IMG/VR virus record: IMGVR_UViG_3300035698_011646 | Location: 1-60,372 of that record | Length of the DNA: 60,372 nt | From: a virus | Direction: 5' to 3' (one strand) | Shown: positions 15,362 through 24,251 of the stretch, in pieces | How positions within the stretch are numbered: the first letter of the stretch is position 1 | How the letters are laid out: every line of letters begins with the position of its first letter | The notes under the pieces: generated by a model | The model's database searches: none | Told to the model about the DNA's origin: nothing | Seen by the model: the letters and a program-made list of their open reading frames with translations, nothing else | Position numbers and translations under genes: made by a program

Positions 15362-16359
15362 TGGCAGTTATAACAATCACAATTACAGAGTCGGTCATTC
15401 AGATAGTGGCCGGGATACCCAAGGAAGTCACACTTACCACTAATGTACCGTCAACAATATTTTATACTTTAGATGGTTCCGACCCGTCAGTGTTATCCAG
15501 TGTGGCTGTGGGGGCAATTGCTCTGCCCACAGATGAAAACGCAGTAGTATTGAAGGCATACGCTACGGACGGAGTTGACTCTAGTGCTGTAGTGACGCAA
15601 ACGTATGCTCCAAATATTGTAAATAACAGAAAGCCTCGGGACAAAGTTATAGGTTTGAGCGTTCAGCCATTGCCGAATGGTAACCCAGCTCAGTTTGGAA
15701 ATCCGTCTCCTAATCCGAACGTTAGTTACAACGGCATGGCCGGCATTACGGTAGATGCCCCAGACGTAGAGGGCATTCCGACTGGTTATGATGGGACGGC
15801 CACAGGAACCTACGCAGCCGAGACAGACAAAGAGTGGCATAGGTCAGCACCCGACCGCTATGACATTCATTATTCGGATAAGACAGAAACGGAAAGCGGG
15901 CCCAGCGTAGGCACTCTGCCAGCTGAAGTTACCGTAGTGGTTCCTGAGCCCGCCAATACTTCTCCCGACGCAAATAGTAAATTATTTAATCCACACGCCA
16001 TGGTTATTATCCAAGATGGCCGAGAAGAACCTGAGGACCCTAATGTGTCGTTGATAAATCGACAGTTCTTTTCTTTGGGGAACCCGGAAAAGATCAGGGA
16101 TGGCATGGGCTACCACACTACTGGTTTTGAAGGATCAGCATCAACCGGTTCTTTCATAAAACCACAATACAATCCCAGAGAGCACACTTATACATTTTAT
16201 TATCGTGACGCAGAAACAAATAGATGGATTATATCTATTGAACCAGTTAGAAGGTCCACAAATGTACAAGCAGTAAATCAGCTGCTTCTTCCGTCGAGCG
16301 CCCCCGGTGAAAGAAATGTATATAGATGGATACCGTTCAAACGTCAAATTTTAAGATAA
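15361..16359 (+). CDS. virion-like protein with chitobiase/hexosaminidase C-terminal-like beta domain
   Basis: 332 aa. Residues about 1-80 match the small Ig-like CHB_HEX_C fold, with the signature IFYTLDGSDPS and a following VVLKAYATDG strand. The middle is Pro/Gly/Asn-rich and probably extended. The C-terminal part is beta-rich (TYTFYYRDAETNRWIISIEP). Such domains are common in surface or virion decoration proteins. It lies among replication genes, not in the main virion block, which is unusual. No catalytic motif is seen. Confidence 0.65.
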   Translation: MAVITITITESVIQIVAGIPKEVTLTTNVPSTIFYTLDGSDPSVLSSVAVGAIALPTDENAVVLKAYATDGVDSSAVVTQTYAPNIVNNRKPRDKVIGLSVQPLPNGNPAQFGNPSPNPNVSYNGMAGITVDAPDVEGIPTGYDGTATGTYAAETDKEWHRSAPDRYDIHYSDKTETESGPSVGTLPAEVTVVVPEPANTSPDANSKLFNPHAMVIIQDGREEPEDPNVSLINRQFFSLGNPEKIRDGMGYHTTGFEGSASTGSFIKPQYNPREHTYTFYYRDAETNRWIISIEPVRRSTNVQAVNQLLLPSSAPGERNVYRWIPFKRQILR

Positions 16360-16365
16360 TATAAA

Positions 16366-17193
16366 ATGTTGGTACAAGGTAAGTTTTTAAAAGTCATTCC
16401 GCAGGACCGCTCTGTTTTCTTAAACCTTTCTGTAAGTAAGGTTAAAACATTCAAAACCTGCAAGGCAAAATATCATTTCTATTACATCCAGAAGCTTCCT
16501 CGTAAAGAGTGGGACTTCCAGGTGTTTGGGAAATTTCTCCATGAGGTTTTAGAGAATTTTCATGCAGAGATACTGAAGGGTTGCAAGGACTCGGATCACA
16601 TTTTGATGAAGAGATGTTTCGGTGACTCTCTAAAAGCGTGGTCGGGCAAACTCGACGCTGACATGAAAAAGGAATGTTACGAAATCCTAACCACGTATTT
16701 AAAAAAGCGGCATGATGATCAGCCGAATGGACTGCCAGAAGTTCTAGAGGTGGAGAAACAGTTCGCTATAGATATCGGTGGTTCCATTTTGTTAAATGGG
16801 TTCATTGATGTCGTGCAGCGGGACCCCGATGGTGTATTACATGTTGCGGATTACAAGACAAGCAAACACAAGAAATATTTAAAGAATGATTTCATGCAGC
16901 TTAAAACATATGCTTATGCTATGTGCCTTGCTGATCCATCTTTAGAGAAGGTTCGATGTTCATATGTAATGCTGCGATTTGGTTTTGAATCTATAGTAAC
17001 GGAGTTCACCCGCGAAGAAGTTATGGCAACAGAACAAGAGTTCGAGGGGTTTGCCGAGAAGATAAAGAAAGAGAAAGTATTTAGGCCTTCGCCCAGTCCG
17101 CTCTGTAAGTTTTGTGATTATTTAAATAATTGCGATGATGGTTTAGAGAAGATGGGAATGTCTAAGGGTAATTTTGGCGAAAGAGATTGGTGA
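16366..17193 (+). CDS. RecB/Cas4-like PD-(D/E)XK nuclease with Fe-S cysteines
   Basis: 275 aa. The catalytic core is visible as GFIDVVQRDPDGVLHVADYKTSK (the acidic D of GFID, then D and K of DYKTSK) followed by the QLKTYAYA helix. A cysteine near the N-terminus (KTCKAKYHFYY) and a C-terminal CKFCDYLNNC cluster match the 4Fe-4S staple of Cas4/AddB nucleases. It probably resects or processes DNA ends with the SbcCD and RecA homologues. Its start ATGTTGGTACAAGGTAA is nearly identical to the IF-3 start region. Confidence 0.85.
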   Translation: MLVQGKFLKVIPQDRSVFLNLSVSKVKTFKTCKAKYHFYYIQKLPRKEWDFQVFGKFLHEVLENFHAEILKGCKDSDHILMKRCFGDSLKAWSGKLDADMKKECYEILTTYLKKRHDDQPNGLPEVLEVEKQFAIDIGGSILLNGFIDVVQRDPDGVLHVADYKTSKHKKYLKNDFMQLKTYAYAMCLADPSLEKVRCSYVMLRFGFESIVTEFTREEVMATEQEFEGFAEKIKKEKVFRPSPSPLCKFCDYLNNCDDGLEKMGMSKGNFGERDW

Positions 17194-17198
17194 GTAAG

Positions 17199-18461
17199 AT
17201 GCAAGAAACAAATACTGCTGTAGAAGCTCCTGTAAATGATCCAGTAGAAATGACTATCACCACCGAAGAGGTGGAGTATTGTAAGGTTAAGGTAGATTAC
17301 GCTGCCAATCCTGAGGCTGTCAGAAAGGCCCGCGGCGAAGCTATTTCTGAACTGTGTGCCGAGAAGCTTCCGGTTCCAGGCTTCCGTCCTGGGAAGGCAT
17401 CGGACCTTGCCATTAAGGTTAAATACAAAGACCGCATTAATAGTTGGGTTAAGAATGAGATGCTTAATCAGGCTAATAACGACATCAAGTACGAAACCAA
17501 AATGCGTCCATTCCACGATCCCAATGTGGAAAGCTCCAAGCTGTCTGGTTCCAAGTTTGTGTGCCAGCTGATGTATCTGACCAAACCGGAGTTTGAGTTA
17601 AAGCAGTATAATGGTTTGGAAATCCCGGCACCCCACATGGATAAGACTGTGGATGAAATGGCCGAGGCTATGCTTAATGATGCTCGGAAAACGCACGGTA
17701 ATGCCACGCCATACGACGATGGTGATTTCGTTCAGGAAGGCGACAAAGTAACGCTTACGTATGATATCCCGAAATTGAAGCTGAAAGAAGAGGGCCAGCT
17801 GTATGTCGTGGGGTCGAACGTATTCCCAGGGTTTGATGATAACCTGATGGGAATGACTCCTAACGAGGAACGCAAGTTTACTACTGAGGTAAAGGGTACC
17901 GAGGCGGAGTGCACGGTTGTTTTACATATGGGCATGAAGACCAAGCCCTGTGCCCTGGACGACACCTTAGCTCAAAAGTGTGGCGTGAAAGATTTTGACG
18001 AATTGCATTCTACGGCCAAGACAATGGCGAACAAGCAGTACGATCTAATTCGTAATAACAAGATTGGGGAGCAGCTGAAAGATCGTCTGGTTGTATCACA
18101 CGATATCAAGCCTCCGGAATGGTTGATAGAGGCGGATGCTCAACATATCGCAGCCCAAGAAGGGGTTAAGTGGAGCGAGCTTGAGGAAGAGGCAAAGAAG
18201 GGTTACCTGGAGCGCGGAGAGAAAAGTTCCAAATTTACATTAATTCTGGATGCCATTAAGCTAGACGAGCCAGAAGTAGATGTGTCAGATGCCGAGGCCA
18301 TTGAGGGCATCAAGAACTCCCTGATAGACCGAGGAATTGCGAACGCCGAGGAATGGCTGCAACAGTCTTTGAAGGGCGGTTCTCTTGGTAAAATGATTGT
18401 TCAATTTAAAAATGATTACACATTACAGTGGTTAGTGGAACATACAAAGGTGGTAGAGTAA
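17199..18461 (+). CDS. tig: trigger factor (ribosome-associated chaperone), phage-encoded
   Basis: 420 aa; bacterial trigger factor is about 430. It docks at ribosomal protein uL23 next to the exit tunnel and holds nascent chains. The N-terminal docking signature VPGFRPGKA (G61-K66) is intact. An FKBP-type PPIase-like segment follows (about 180-260: GDKVTLTYDI and VFPGFDDNLMGM), then a helical C-terminal arm region (residues 270-420). Some segments are diverged from host proteins, and whether PPIase activity remains is unclear. Start at ATG 17199 chosen for GGTGAG 4 nt upstream; TTG 17187 is also open. Confidence 0.86.
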   Translation: MQETNTAVEAPVNDPVEMTITTEEVEYCKVKVDYAANPEAVRKARGEAISELCAEKLPVPGFRPGKASDLAIKVKYKDRINSWVKNEMLNQANNDIKYETKMRPFHDPNVESSKLSGSKFVCQLMYLTKPEFELKQYNGLEIPAPHMDKTVDEMAEAMLNDARKTHGNATPYDDGDFVQEGDKVTLTYDIPKLKLKEEGQLYVVGSNVFPGFDDNLMGMTPNEERKFTTEVKGTEAECTVVLHMGMKTKPCALDDTLAQKCGVKDFDELHSTAKTMANKQYDLIRNNKIGEQLKDRLVVSHDIKPPEWLIEADAQHIAAQEGVKWSELEEEAKKGYLERGEKSSKFTLILDAIKLDEPEVDVSDAEAIEGIKNSLIDRGIANAEEWLQQSLKGGSLGKMIVQFKNDYTLQWLVEHTKVVE

Positions 18462-18462
18462 A

Positions 18463-18768
18463 ATGCCGAAAAAAGAAAAAGACGCAAGGTTTAGTGGAGA
18501 CTTCCCTAAGAAGTGGGCAACGGTCCTCTCAAATCCGGACCATGATGAATGGCTGGACAAAGCTCAGCAATCCTCAAAAGAGGATTTAAATGCGATGATA
18601 ATCCAGTCCAGCGAGCTTTTGTCTGATTTTAAAAAGGATTTGGACAGCGACCCGGACATTAAAGATATCAAAGAGCGACTGAAGGATGCCTGTCGCATTC
18701 CCCGGGAAGGCATCAAGATCAACGAAGCTAAGCTTATGTACTGTGTTGAGTTGAAGAAATCCATGTAA
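18463..18768 (+). CDS. hypothetical protein
   Basis: 101 aa, starting 1 nt after the trigger factor stop. Charged, helical, with a DSDPDIKDIKERLKD stretch. Not recognised. Its position suggests co-translation with trigger factor. Confidence 0.6.
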   Translation: MPKKEKDARFSGDFPKKWATVLSNPDHDEWLDKAQQSSKEDLNAMIIQSSELLSDFKKDLDSDPDIKDIKERLKDACRIPREGIKINEAKLMYCVELKKSM

Positions 18769-18785
18769 TATTATAGAATTAGGGT

Positions 18786-19070
18786 ATGGTACAGAGAAGA
18801 GTAACTAAAACGTGTTGTGGTAGAAAGGCAATAGTCATTACGTCGGAAAAGCCAGTGCGTAAAAACCACATCCAAATGTTTCGACAAGCCGGATTTAACG
18901 TGCCAGAGAACTACGTTAAATCCGGTTTACTTTATGCTAAGAAGGGTGGGTTCATCGCGACGGCCACTTTTGGAATTTGTAACACGAACGTTAGATGTGC
19001 CGGTGCCGGTTGCGATGACACAATCGCTTTATTCGAGGGCATCCTAGCCAAAATTGAAAGAGAACCCTAG
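18786..19070 (+). CDS. hypothetical cysteine-containing protein
   Basis: 94 aa with CC near residue 10 and a later CNTNVRCAGAGC cluster, a possible zinc site. Basic N-terminus. Its stop overlaps the GTG of the polymerase gene (TAGTG). Not recognised. Confidence 0.6.
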   Translation: MVQRRVTKTCCGRKAIVITSEKPVRKNHIQMFRQAGFNVPENYVKSGLLYAKKGGFIATATFGICNTNVRCAGAGCDDTIALFEGILAKIEREP

Positions 19071-22000
19071 TGTCGAGCGGGATGATCCGTTCGGGATCAT
19101 TCTGTATGACTGAAGAGAAGAAAGACTACCTAGACGACGAAGAGTACTCCAAGTTTGGTGGCTCTCCCTATTTGAGCGATTATGTGTCGCTGCATAATCA
19201 TACCACATTTTCTATTTTAGATAGCCTAATCAAACCAATTCAGTTATTTGAGACGGCAAAGCTGTTGGGTCAGAAGGCCGTAGCCGTCACCGACCATGGC
19301 ACCATGGCCGGGATGTGGGACTCGTTAAAGGCATCCCGCAGCACAGGGGTCAAGCTGATAGCTGGGTGCGAGCTTTATTTTGTAGATGACGTGGCTCAAG
19401 AAGATGCCCGTATGCGTCACATTGTTTTATTAGCGAAAAATGAAATAGGTTATAGAAACCTACTATTAATGGAAGCCGCAGGGTATGATAACTTTTCTGT
19501 TGTTTTCCGCAGGGTGTTTCCCCGAATTGATTGGAATATTTTAAAACAGTATTCTGAAGGACTAATGTGTACCACCGCTTGTGCCAATGGTATATTGGGT
19601 CAATTATTAAATAGCAAGCGGGACGCAGAGGCTATGGACCAGGCTGACCGTCTCCAGCAAATATTTGGAGACGATTTAGCTATAGAGATACAGCCCCATG
19701 CTTTAAAAAGAAAAAACACATCCTATTCGGGCGAGGTCGATCAAATTGCCACCAATCGCAAGTTAAGGATTATTGCGGACAATTTGGGCATCAAGTGTAT
19801 TGCGACAAATGACGCACACTATGTGACTCCCAATCAGCATCGGGCACACGATGTGTTGTTGGCCATTGGTTCGGGCCAGCCAGTCAACTCTGGAGCTAGG
19901 CTTAAGTATGACATGGCTACAATGCACATTAAGTCGGCCGAAGAGGTATACAACAAGCTAGCTAGGATACCATCCCAAAGGGACTTTGCCAGGGAGTGTC
20001 TCGAAAATACAAAATACTTCGCGGACAAGTGTGAGTTTCCTGATTGGATTGACCCGAAGTATTCTAATCCGTCTGGTAAAGAGCTGCCCGAGTTCCCGGT
20101 TGACGACCAACCAGACACAGCCCAATTTAAAGCGTGGCTTAAGAACAATCCATTAATCGGGGCAGTTAAGGACCCAGACGAATTATATCTGAGGTACCGC
20201 TGCGACCTAGGGCTGAAGTCCAAAATTCACCCAGACAAACATGCAGAATACCAGGCCCGCCTAGAAGAAGAGTTAGACGTTATCGAATATCATAAGTTCT
20301 CATCCTACATGCTGATTGTGATGGACTACATCGAGTGGGCCAACAATAATGGCATTTCGGTTGGGCCAGGCCGCGGTTCGGTTGGCGGATCATTAATTGG
20401 GTACTTAACGGATATCCACATGGTGGACCCGATTAAGTATGGTCTCATTTTCGCTCGCTTCCACAATAAGCAAAAGACCAGCTTCCCTGATATCGATACC
20501 GACTTTGCTCCCACTGGACGTCCTTTGGTACAGGATTATATCAGGCAGAAGTATGGGGAGCACCATGTGGCACACGTTTCTAACGTGAATACGATGACGC
20601 CCAAGGTTTATGCTCGGGCCATTGCTAGGGCATTTGTGTATGGCAGTGACCGTAAAGCGGCAGTCCAGATTGGTACGGCCATTGCGGACGCCATCCCCAA
20701 CGAAGTCAAGACGGTCCCGAGGGCTTTGGAGAAGGCCGCTCTGTTTGCTGAATATGCCAAGCCCCTATCAGAGGGTGGAGGCGGCTATACAGAGCTGAGA
20801 GATTTTGCAGAAGACCTGGGAGGCAAAGCCGTAGCCTGGTCCACCCACGCTGGTGGTGTGGTAATTGGTCGCAGACCGTTACGCGGTCTTATTCCAATCC
20901 GTCGAGATAAAGAAGGTAACGTAGCGATCGAGTACGAAAAGGAAAGAGCCGAGGCTAATGGTCTGGTAAAGATGGATACGTTGGGTTTGGAGACATTGGA
21001 TATCATCGCCGAGACGTACAGATTAATTGACGAGTGTGGTAAGCCAGCTCCGCCCCGATATCCTAATTTTGATGAATACGATGAGAAGACTTACAATCTG
21101 ATTGGTGACGGAGATACCTTCTGCGTATTCCAGCTGGGAACCTCATCGGGCACTATAGATTTGTGCCGCAAGGTTAAGCCAAAAAATATTGAAGACATTG
21201 CGATCGTCAACAGTTTGGCCCGGCCATCCGCACGTGACATTCGGGCCGACTACATTACTACCCGAAATGGAGATTTGCCCATCCATATCATGCATTCCTC
21301 TTTGGAGCGGGCGTTCAGGCCGACCTTGGGGTTTGGGCTGTACGAAGAGTGTTTGCTCTATTTAGCTCAGGACGTTGCCGGATGGTCGCTACACGAAGCT
21401 GACCGTCTCCGCAAGCTGACTAAAGAGAAGGGTAAAAATCCCGAGAAGGCCAAGAAGTGGAAAGAAGATTTCATTAATGATGCCATACAAAACGGTGTGG
21501 ATAAGAAAACCGCGAAGTCCATCTGGAATGATGTGGTGGATAAGTTCCAGGGCTACGGGTTCAATAAGTCCCATGCAGTTTTCTATAGCCTCATTGGGTA
21601 CCACACAGCTTGGCTGAAGGCCAACTATCCTTTAGAGTTTTTGGTAGCCAACCTTAAATCAGAAGTAAATTCCAATGCGCGTATAGCCAAAGATAATATT
21701 GCAAAAATTAAAGAAGAGATCAGAGCATTAGATGTAAAGATTGTACCCCCGAACCTCAACGAGTCAGAGACCACTTATAAAATCATTGATAATCAAACAT
21801 TGATGACTGGCTTTGATGCATTGAAATACATGGGCAAAGATGCCATCCCGGAGATTTTATCAAAGCGACCCTTCGATAATTTTGAGGATTTCTTAACTAA
21901 GGTTGATGGGACAAAGGTTAGGGCACCAGCCATCCAGGCTCTGGCAGCTTCGGGTTGTTTGGACTCTTTTGGAATGTCCAGGAAGCTCATGTTCCTGTAT

Positions 22001-22783
22001 GCCATGGATTATAAAAAGAAATTAGGTTCTTTCTTGAAGAGGAAGACCAAGAAAGACGGCGAAGAGTTCAAATATCCGTGGCCCCAAGAAGAGGAATGGA
22101 CCATTTCTGAGCGGTGCGCATTGGAACGATACTATTTGGGTGAGAGCTTGAGTGGCGATAAAGTCCAGGCTTATAGCACTCCCAAGACCGGCCGCTTCTT
22201 TACGTATGATGCTAAGGAATTCAGGCACTTACCTAAATTGCATCCGGCTCCACCCGCCGCTATGACAGTAAAAGAACAAAGAAAATATACCAAACATATT
22301 ACTCGTTTACAAGCCGAGGTCAAGAATATGTTTGAATTCAAGGTTAAGAAGGAAGATTCAAAAATTAAAGGCGAAGTTATGGCCAAGGTCACATTGGAAG
22401 ACCCACATGGCAACCAAATGACCATGACCTGTTTCCCTGACAGCTGGGTGAAGTTGCAGAACCGATGTTTGGAACTATCTAATAATAAACACAAATTAGA
22501 TATTGGGGTGGGATTATATTTGAATGGCGAGCTGAATTGGTATGATGGAGATTTGTCCCTCATATATGGAGACCTTACGAGGTTTTCTCCCCCGCCTCAA
22601 CTACCTGATGACCTGAAGGCCAAAAAAGTAACTATGCGAAGAGCGAAGAAATCTGCATCTATAAACGATGAGGATGACCGCAATGTTATTTTGGATGAAT
22701 TAGAGGAAGAGTTAATAGAAACTGGAAACTCAGATTTGGACGACGAGGATGATGACGAATATAATCCTCCAGCACCATTTTGA
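19070..22783 (+). CDS. dnaE: DNA polymerase III alpha subunit (DnaE-type)
   Basis: About 1225-1237 aa C-family replicative polymerase. N-terminal PHP domain (SLHNHTTFSILDS; VTDHGTMAG). Palm domain with GPGRGSVGGS and catalytic PDIDTDF (D476, D478), and the third acidic site in VKMDTLGLETLDII. Helix-hairpin region and OB-like C-terminus, ending in a very acidic tail (SDLDDEDDDEY). No 3'-5' exonuclease domain is fused. Start uncertain: GTG 19070 is coupled to the previous stop, ATG 19082 follows CGGG, and ATG 19106 directly follows a hairpin. No clamp or clamp loader is seen in this window. Confidence 0.95.
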   Translation: MSSGMIRSGSFCMTEEKKDYLDDEEYSKFGGSPYLSDYVSLHNHTTFSILDSLIKPIQLFETAKLLGQKAVAVTDHGTMAGMWDSLKASRSTGVKLIAGCELYFVDDVAQEDARMRHIVLLAKNEIGYRNLLLMEAAGYDNFSVVFRRVFPRIDWNILKQYSEGLMCTTACANGILGQLLNSKRDAEAMDQADRLQQIFGDDLAIEIQPHALKRKNTSYSGEVDQIATNRKLRIIADNLGIKCIATNDAHYVTPNQHRAHDVLLAIGSGQPVNSGARLKYDMATMHIKSAEEVYNKLARIPSQRDFARECLENTKYFADKCEFPDWIDPKYSNPSGKELPEFPVDDQPDTAQFKAWLKNNPLIGAVKDPDELYLRYRCDLGLKSKIHPDKHAEYQARLEEELDVIEYHKFSSYMLIVMDYIEWANNNGISVGPGRGSVGGSLIGYLTDIHMVDPIKYGLIFARFHNKQKTSFPDIDTDFAPTGRPLVQDYIRQKYGEHHVAHVSNVNTMTPKVYARAIARAFVYGSDRKAAVQIGTAIADAIPNEVKTVPRALEKAALFAEYAKPLSEGGGGYTELRDFAEDLGGKAVAWSTHAGGVVIGRRPLRGLIPIRRDKEGNVAIEYEKERAEANGLVKMDTLGLETLDIIAETYRLIDECGKPAPPRYPNFDEYDEKTYNLIGDGDTFCVFQLGTSSGTIDLCRKVKPKNIEDIAIVNSLARPSARDIRADYITTRNGDLPIHIMHSSLERAFRPTLGFGLYEECLLYLAQDVAGWSLHEADRLRKLTKEKGKNPEKAKKWKEDFINDAIQNGVDKKTAKSIWNDVVDKFQGYGFNKSHAVFYSLIGYHTAWLKANYPLEFLVANLKSEVNSNARIAKDNIAKIKEEIRALDVKIVPPNLNESETTYKIIDNQTLMTGFDALKYMGKDAIPEILSKRPFDNFEDFLTKVDGTKVRAPAIQALAASGCLDSFGMSRKLMFLYAMDYKKKLGSFLKRKTKKDGEEFKYPWPQEEEWTISERCALERYYLGESLSGDKVQAYSTPKTGRFFTYDAKEFRHLPKLHPAPPAAMTVKEQRKYTKHITRLQAEVKNMFEFKVKKEDSKIKGEVMAKVTLEDPHGNQMTMTCFPDSWVKLQNRCLELSNNKHKLDIGVGLYLNGELNWYDGDLSLIYGDLTRFSPPPQLPDDLKAKKVTMRRAKKSASINDEDDRNVILDELEEELIETGNSDLDDEDDDEYNPPAPF
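19078..19104 (+). promoter_or_regulatory. stem-loop at the start of the polymerase gene
   Basis: ATGATCC and GGATCAT pair perfectly around GTTCG and extend to 11 bp with two G-U pairs. The stem covers ATG 19082 and ends 1 nt before ATG 19106, so it could modulate which start codon is used. Confidence 0.4.
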
Positions 22784-22841
22784 TTAGGGGTCGCTATATA
22801 TATTAGCGTGCCACTATATCGGGCGAATAAAGGGAAAAATT

Positions 22842-23903
22842 ATGAAATGTATGTCTTGTGCGGCCCCAATTTCTCCGGCTTTTAAGGCTGCAATACAATC
22901 TAATAGGTGCCCAGCGTGTGGCGAACAAATGATGAACGATAACACGCAGGAGTTATTAGGGGAATTGAAGAACGCTTTGGAGGAAATGCCTTCCGATCCG
23001 GAGGGTGTTGCGGGATGGTTGCTTTCTCATTATGAATTGAGAAAGATAGGAACGGGTGAGCCGGTCGAGCAGTTTTATGGTGCTCCCTCTGCGGCACAGT
23101 TGCAGCAGCTACATATGCAGACTGTTGGTGGTACGCCTTTAACCCCAATGCAGATGCAGCAGATGCAGATGCAGCAGATGGGAATGGGTGGAGCGACCGG
23201 CATGGTTGGCGGGCGTGAGGCTCAATTAAGAAACCAACCCTTGGTGGCTCCAAACAAGTTGCAGCAGTTTTATAACCAGGCCGGAATAAAGAAGACTAAA
23301 ACCAAAGCAGATTATGCTGCCATAGCTTCCCAGATACAAGCGGGCGGCGTGGACTATGGTGAGCCGGCTATGCCGGGGCCCAATGCGGCAATGCTGGCCG
23401 CCGCACAGCAGCAAGCACAACTACAGCAGCAGCAGCAGCAGATGTTGATGATGCAGCAACAGATGCCGCAGCAGGGGCAGCCGATTATGGAGGGCCAGCC
23501 CCTTCCGGTTTCTCCACAGATGCAGAAGCAGATGTTGCAGCAGCAGATGTTACGGAACAGGCAGCAGAACCCAAATATGATGCCGCAGATGATGGCTCAG
23601 GACCCAGCCTATTCTCAAGAATACGTAGAAGAGGCTATGGACCCGAGCTACACTCAGCAGGCATTGGCGGCCATGGGTGGAGGTGGCGGTGCCGGTGGCG
23701 GTAGCCAGATGGAGGCGGGTGGCCAGTTGTCCGCGGCGGAAATGGCAGAAATCCAAGGCTTAGTAAGTGGACCACAAACAGGTTACGACCTGCAACATTC
23801 GGACAACCTTCCTCCAGCATTGCAAGTTGGTAGGATGGACCGGCTGGAGAAGCAACGGTCATTGCAGAGCATGGGCTCCGTAGGAAAGATTACACGGAGA
23901 TAG
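22842..23903 (+). CDS. zinc-ribbon protein with Gln/Met-rich low-complexity body
   Basis: 353 aa. The N-terminus is a zinc ribbon (CMSC, C3 and C6; CPAC, C23 and C26). A short helical domain (about 35-70) follows, then a long Gln/Met-rich segment (repeated MQMQQ, QQQQQQ, MMQQQM) and a Gly-rich stretch. The C-terminus is charged. Function not recognised. It lies between polymerase and recombination genes; the composition is like scaffolds or phase-separating proteins, which is only inference. The 58-nt gap before it contains the small inverted repeat CGCTA/TAGCG (22792-22808). Confidence 0.65.
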   Translation: MKCMSCAAPISPAFKAAIQSNRCPACGEQMMNDNTQELLGELKNALEEMPSDPEGVAGWLLSHYELRKIGTGEPVEQFYGAPSAAQLQQLHMQTVGGTPLTPMQMQQMQMQQMGMGGATGMVGGREAQLRNQPLVAPNKLQQFYNQAGIKKTKTKADYAAIASQIQAGGVDYGEPAMPGPNAAMLAAAQQQAQLQQQQQQMLMMQQQMPQQGQPIMEGQPLPVSPQMQKQMLQQQMLRNRQQNPNMMPQMMAQDPAYSQEYVEEAMDPSYTQQALAAMGGGGGAGGGSQMEAGGQLSAAEMAEIQGLVSGPQTGYDLQHSDNLPPALQVGRMDRLEKQRSLQSMGSVGKITRR

Positions 23904-23908
23904 TTTAA

Positions 23909-24235
23909 ATGAATAAGGTTATTGGAAATAAACGGATAGAAATAACCCCCGATGAGTTCGCAATGTATGAACAAATTTGTGCGGGATATCCAGATGGTAA
24001 GAGTTTGTTTCAGGGATTATTTGAAACAAATGACCAGGGAATAATTACTTGTTTAATTCCTCCCAAAAAGCGGTTCGCCATGGATGTTGTTATATTTTTG
24101 CAAAACCTGCTAGTGCATCAGCATATGAGGTTGATTTACAAAGAACATGATGAGGCGATAAAAGAGTTAAAAGCATTAGCTACTCAGGCCTCCAAATTGA
24201 TTTCTGAGTTGAAGCCGTCGAGCGGCGCTAAATAA
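23909..24235 (+). CDS. hypothetical protein
   Basis: 108 aa. Mixed N-terminal half with RIEITPDEFAMYEQICAGY, then a helical C-terminal half (IYKEHDEAIKELKALATQA). Lies upstream of the recombination genes. Not recognised. Confidence 0.6.
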   Translation: MNKVIGNKRIEITPDEFAMYEQICAGYPDGKSLFQGLFETNDQGIITCLIPPKKRFAMDVVIFLQNLLVHQHMRLIYKEHDEAIKELKALATQASKLISELKPSSGAK

Positions 24236-24251
24236 TTCATAACATTTAAGT

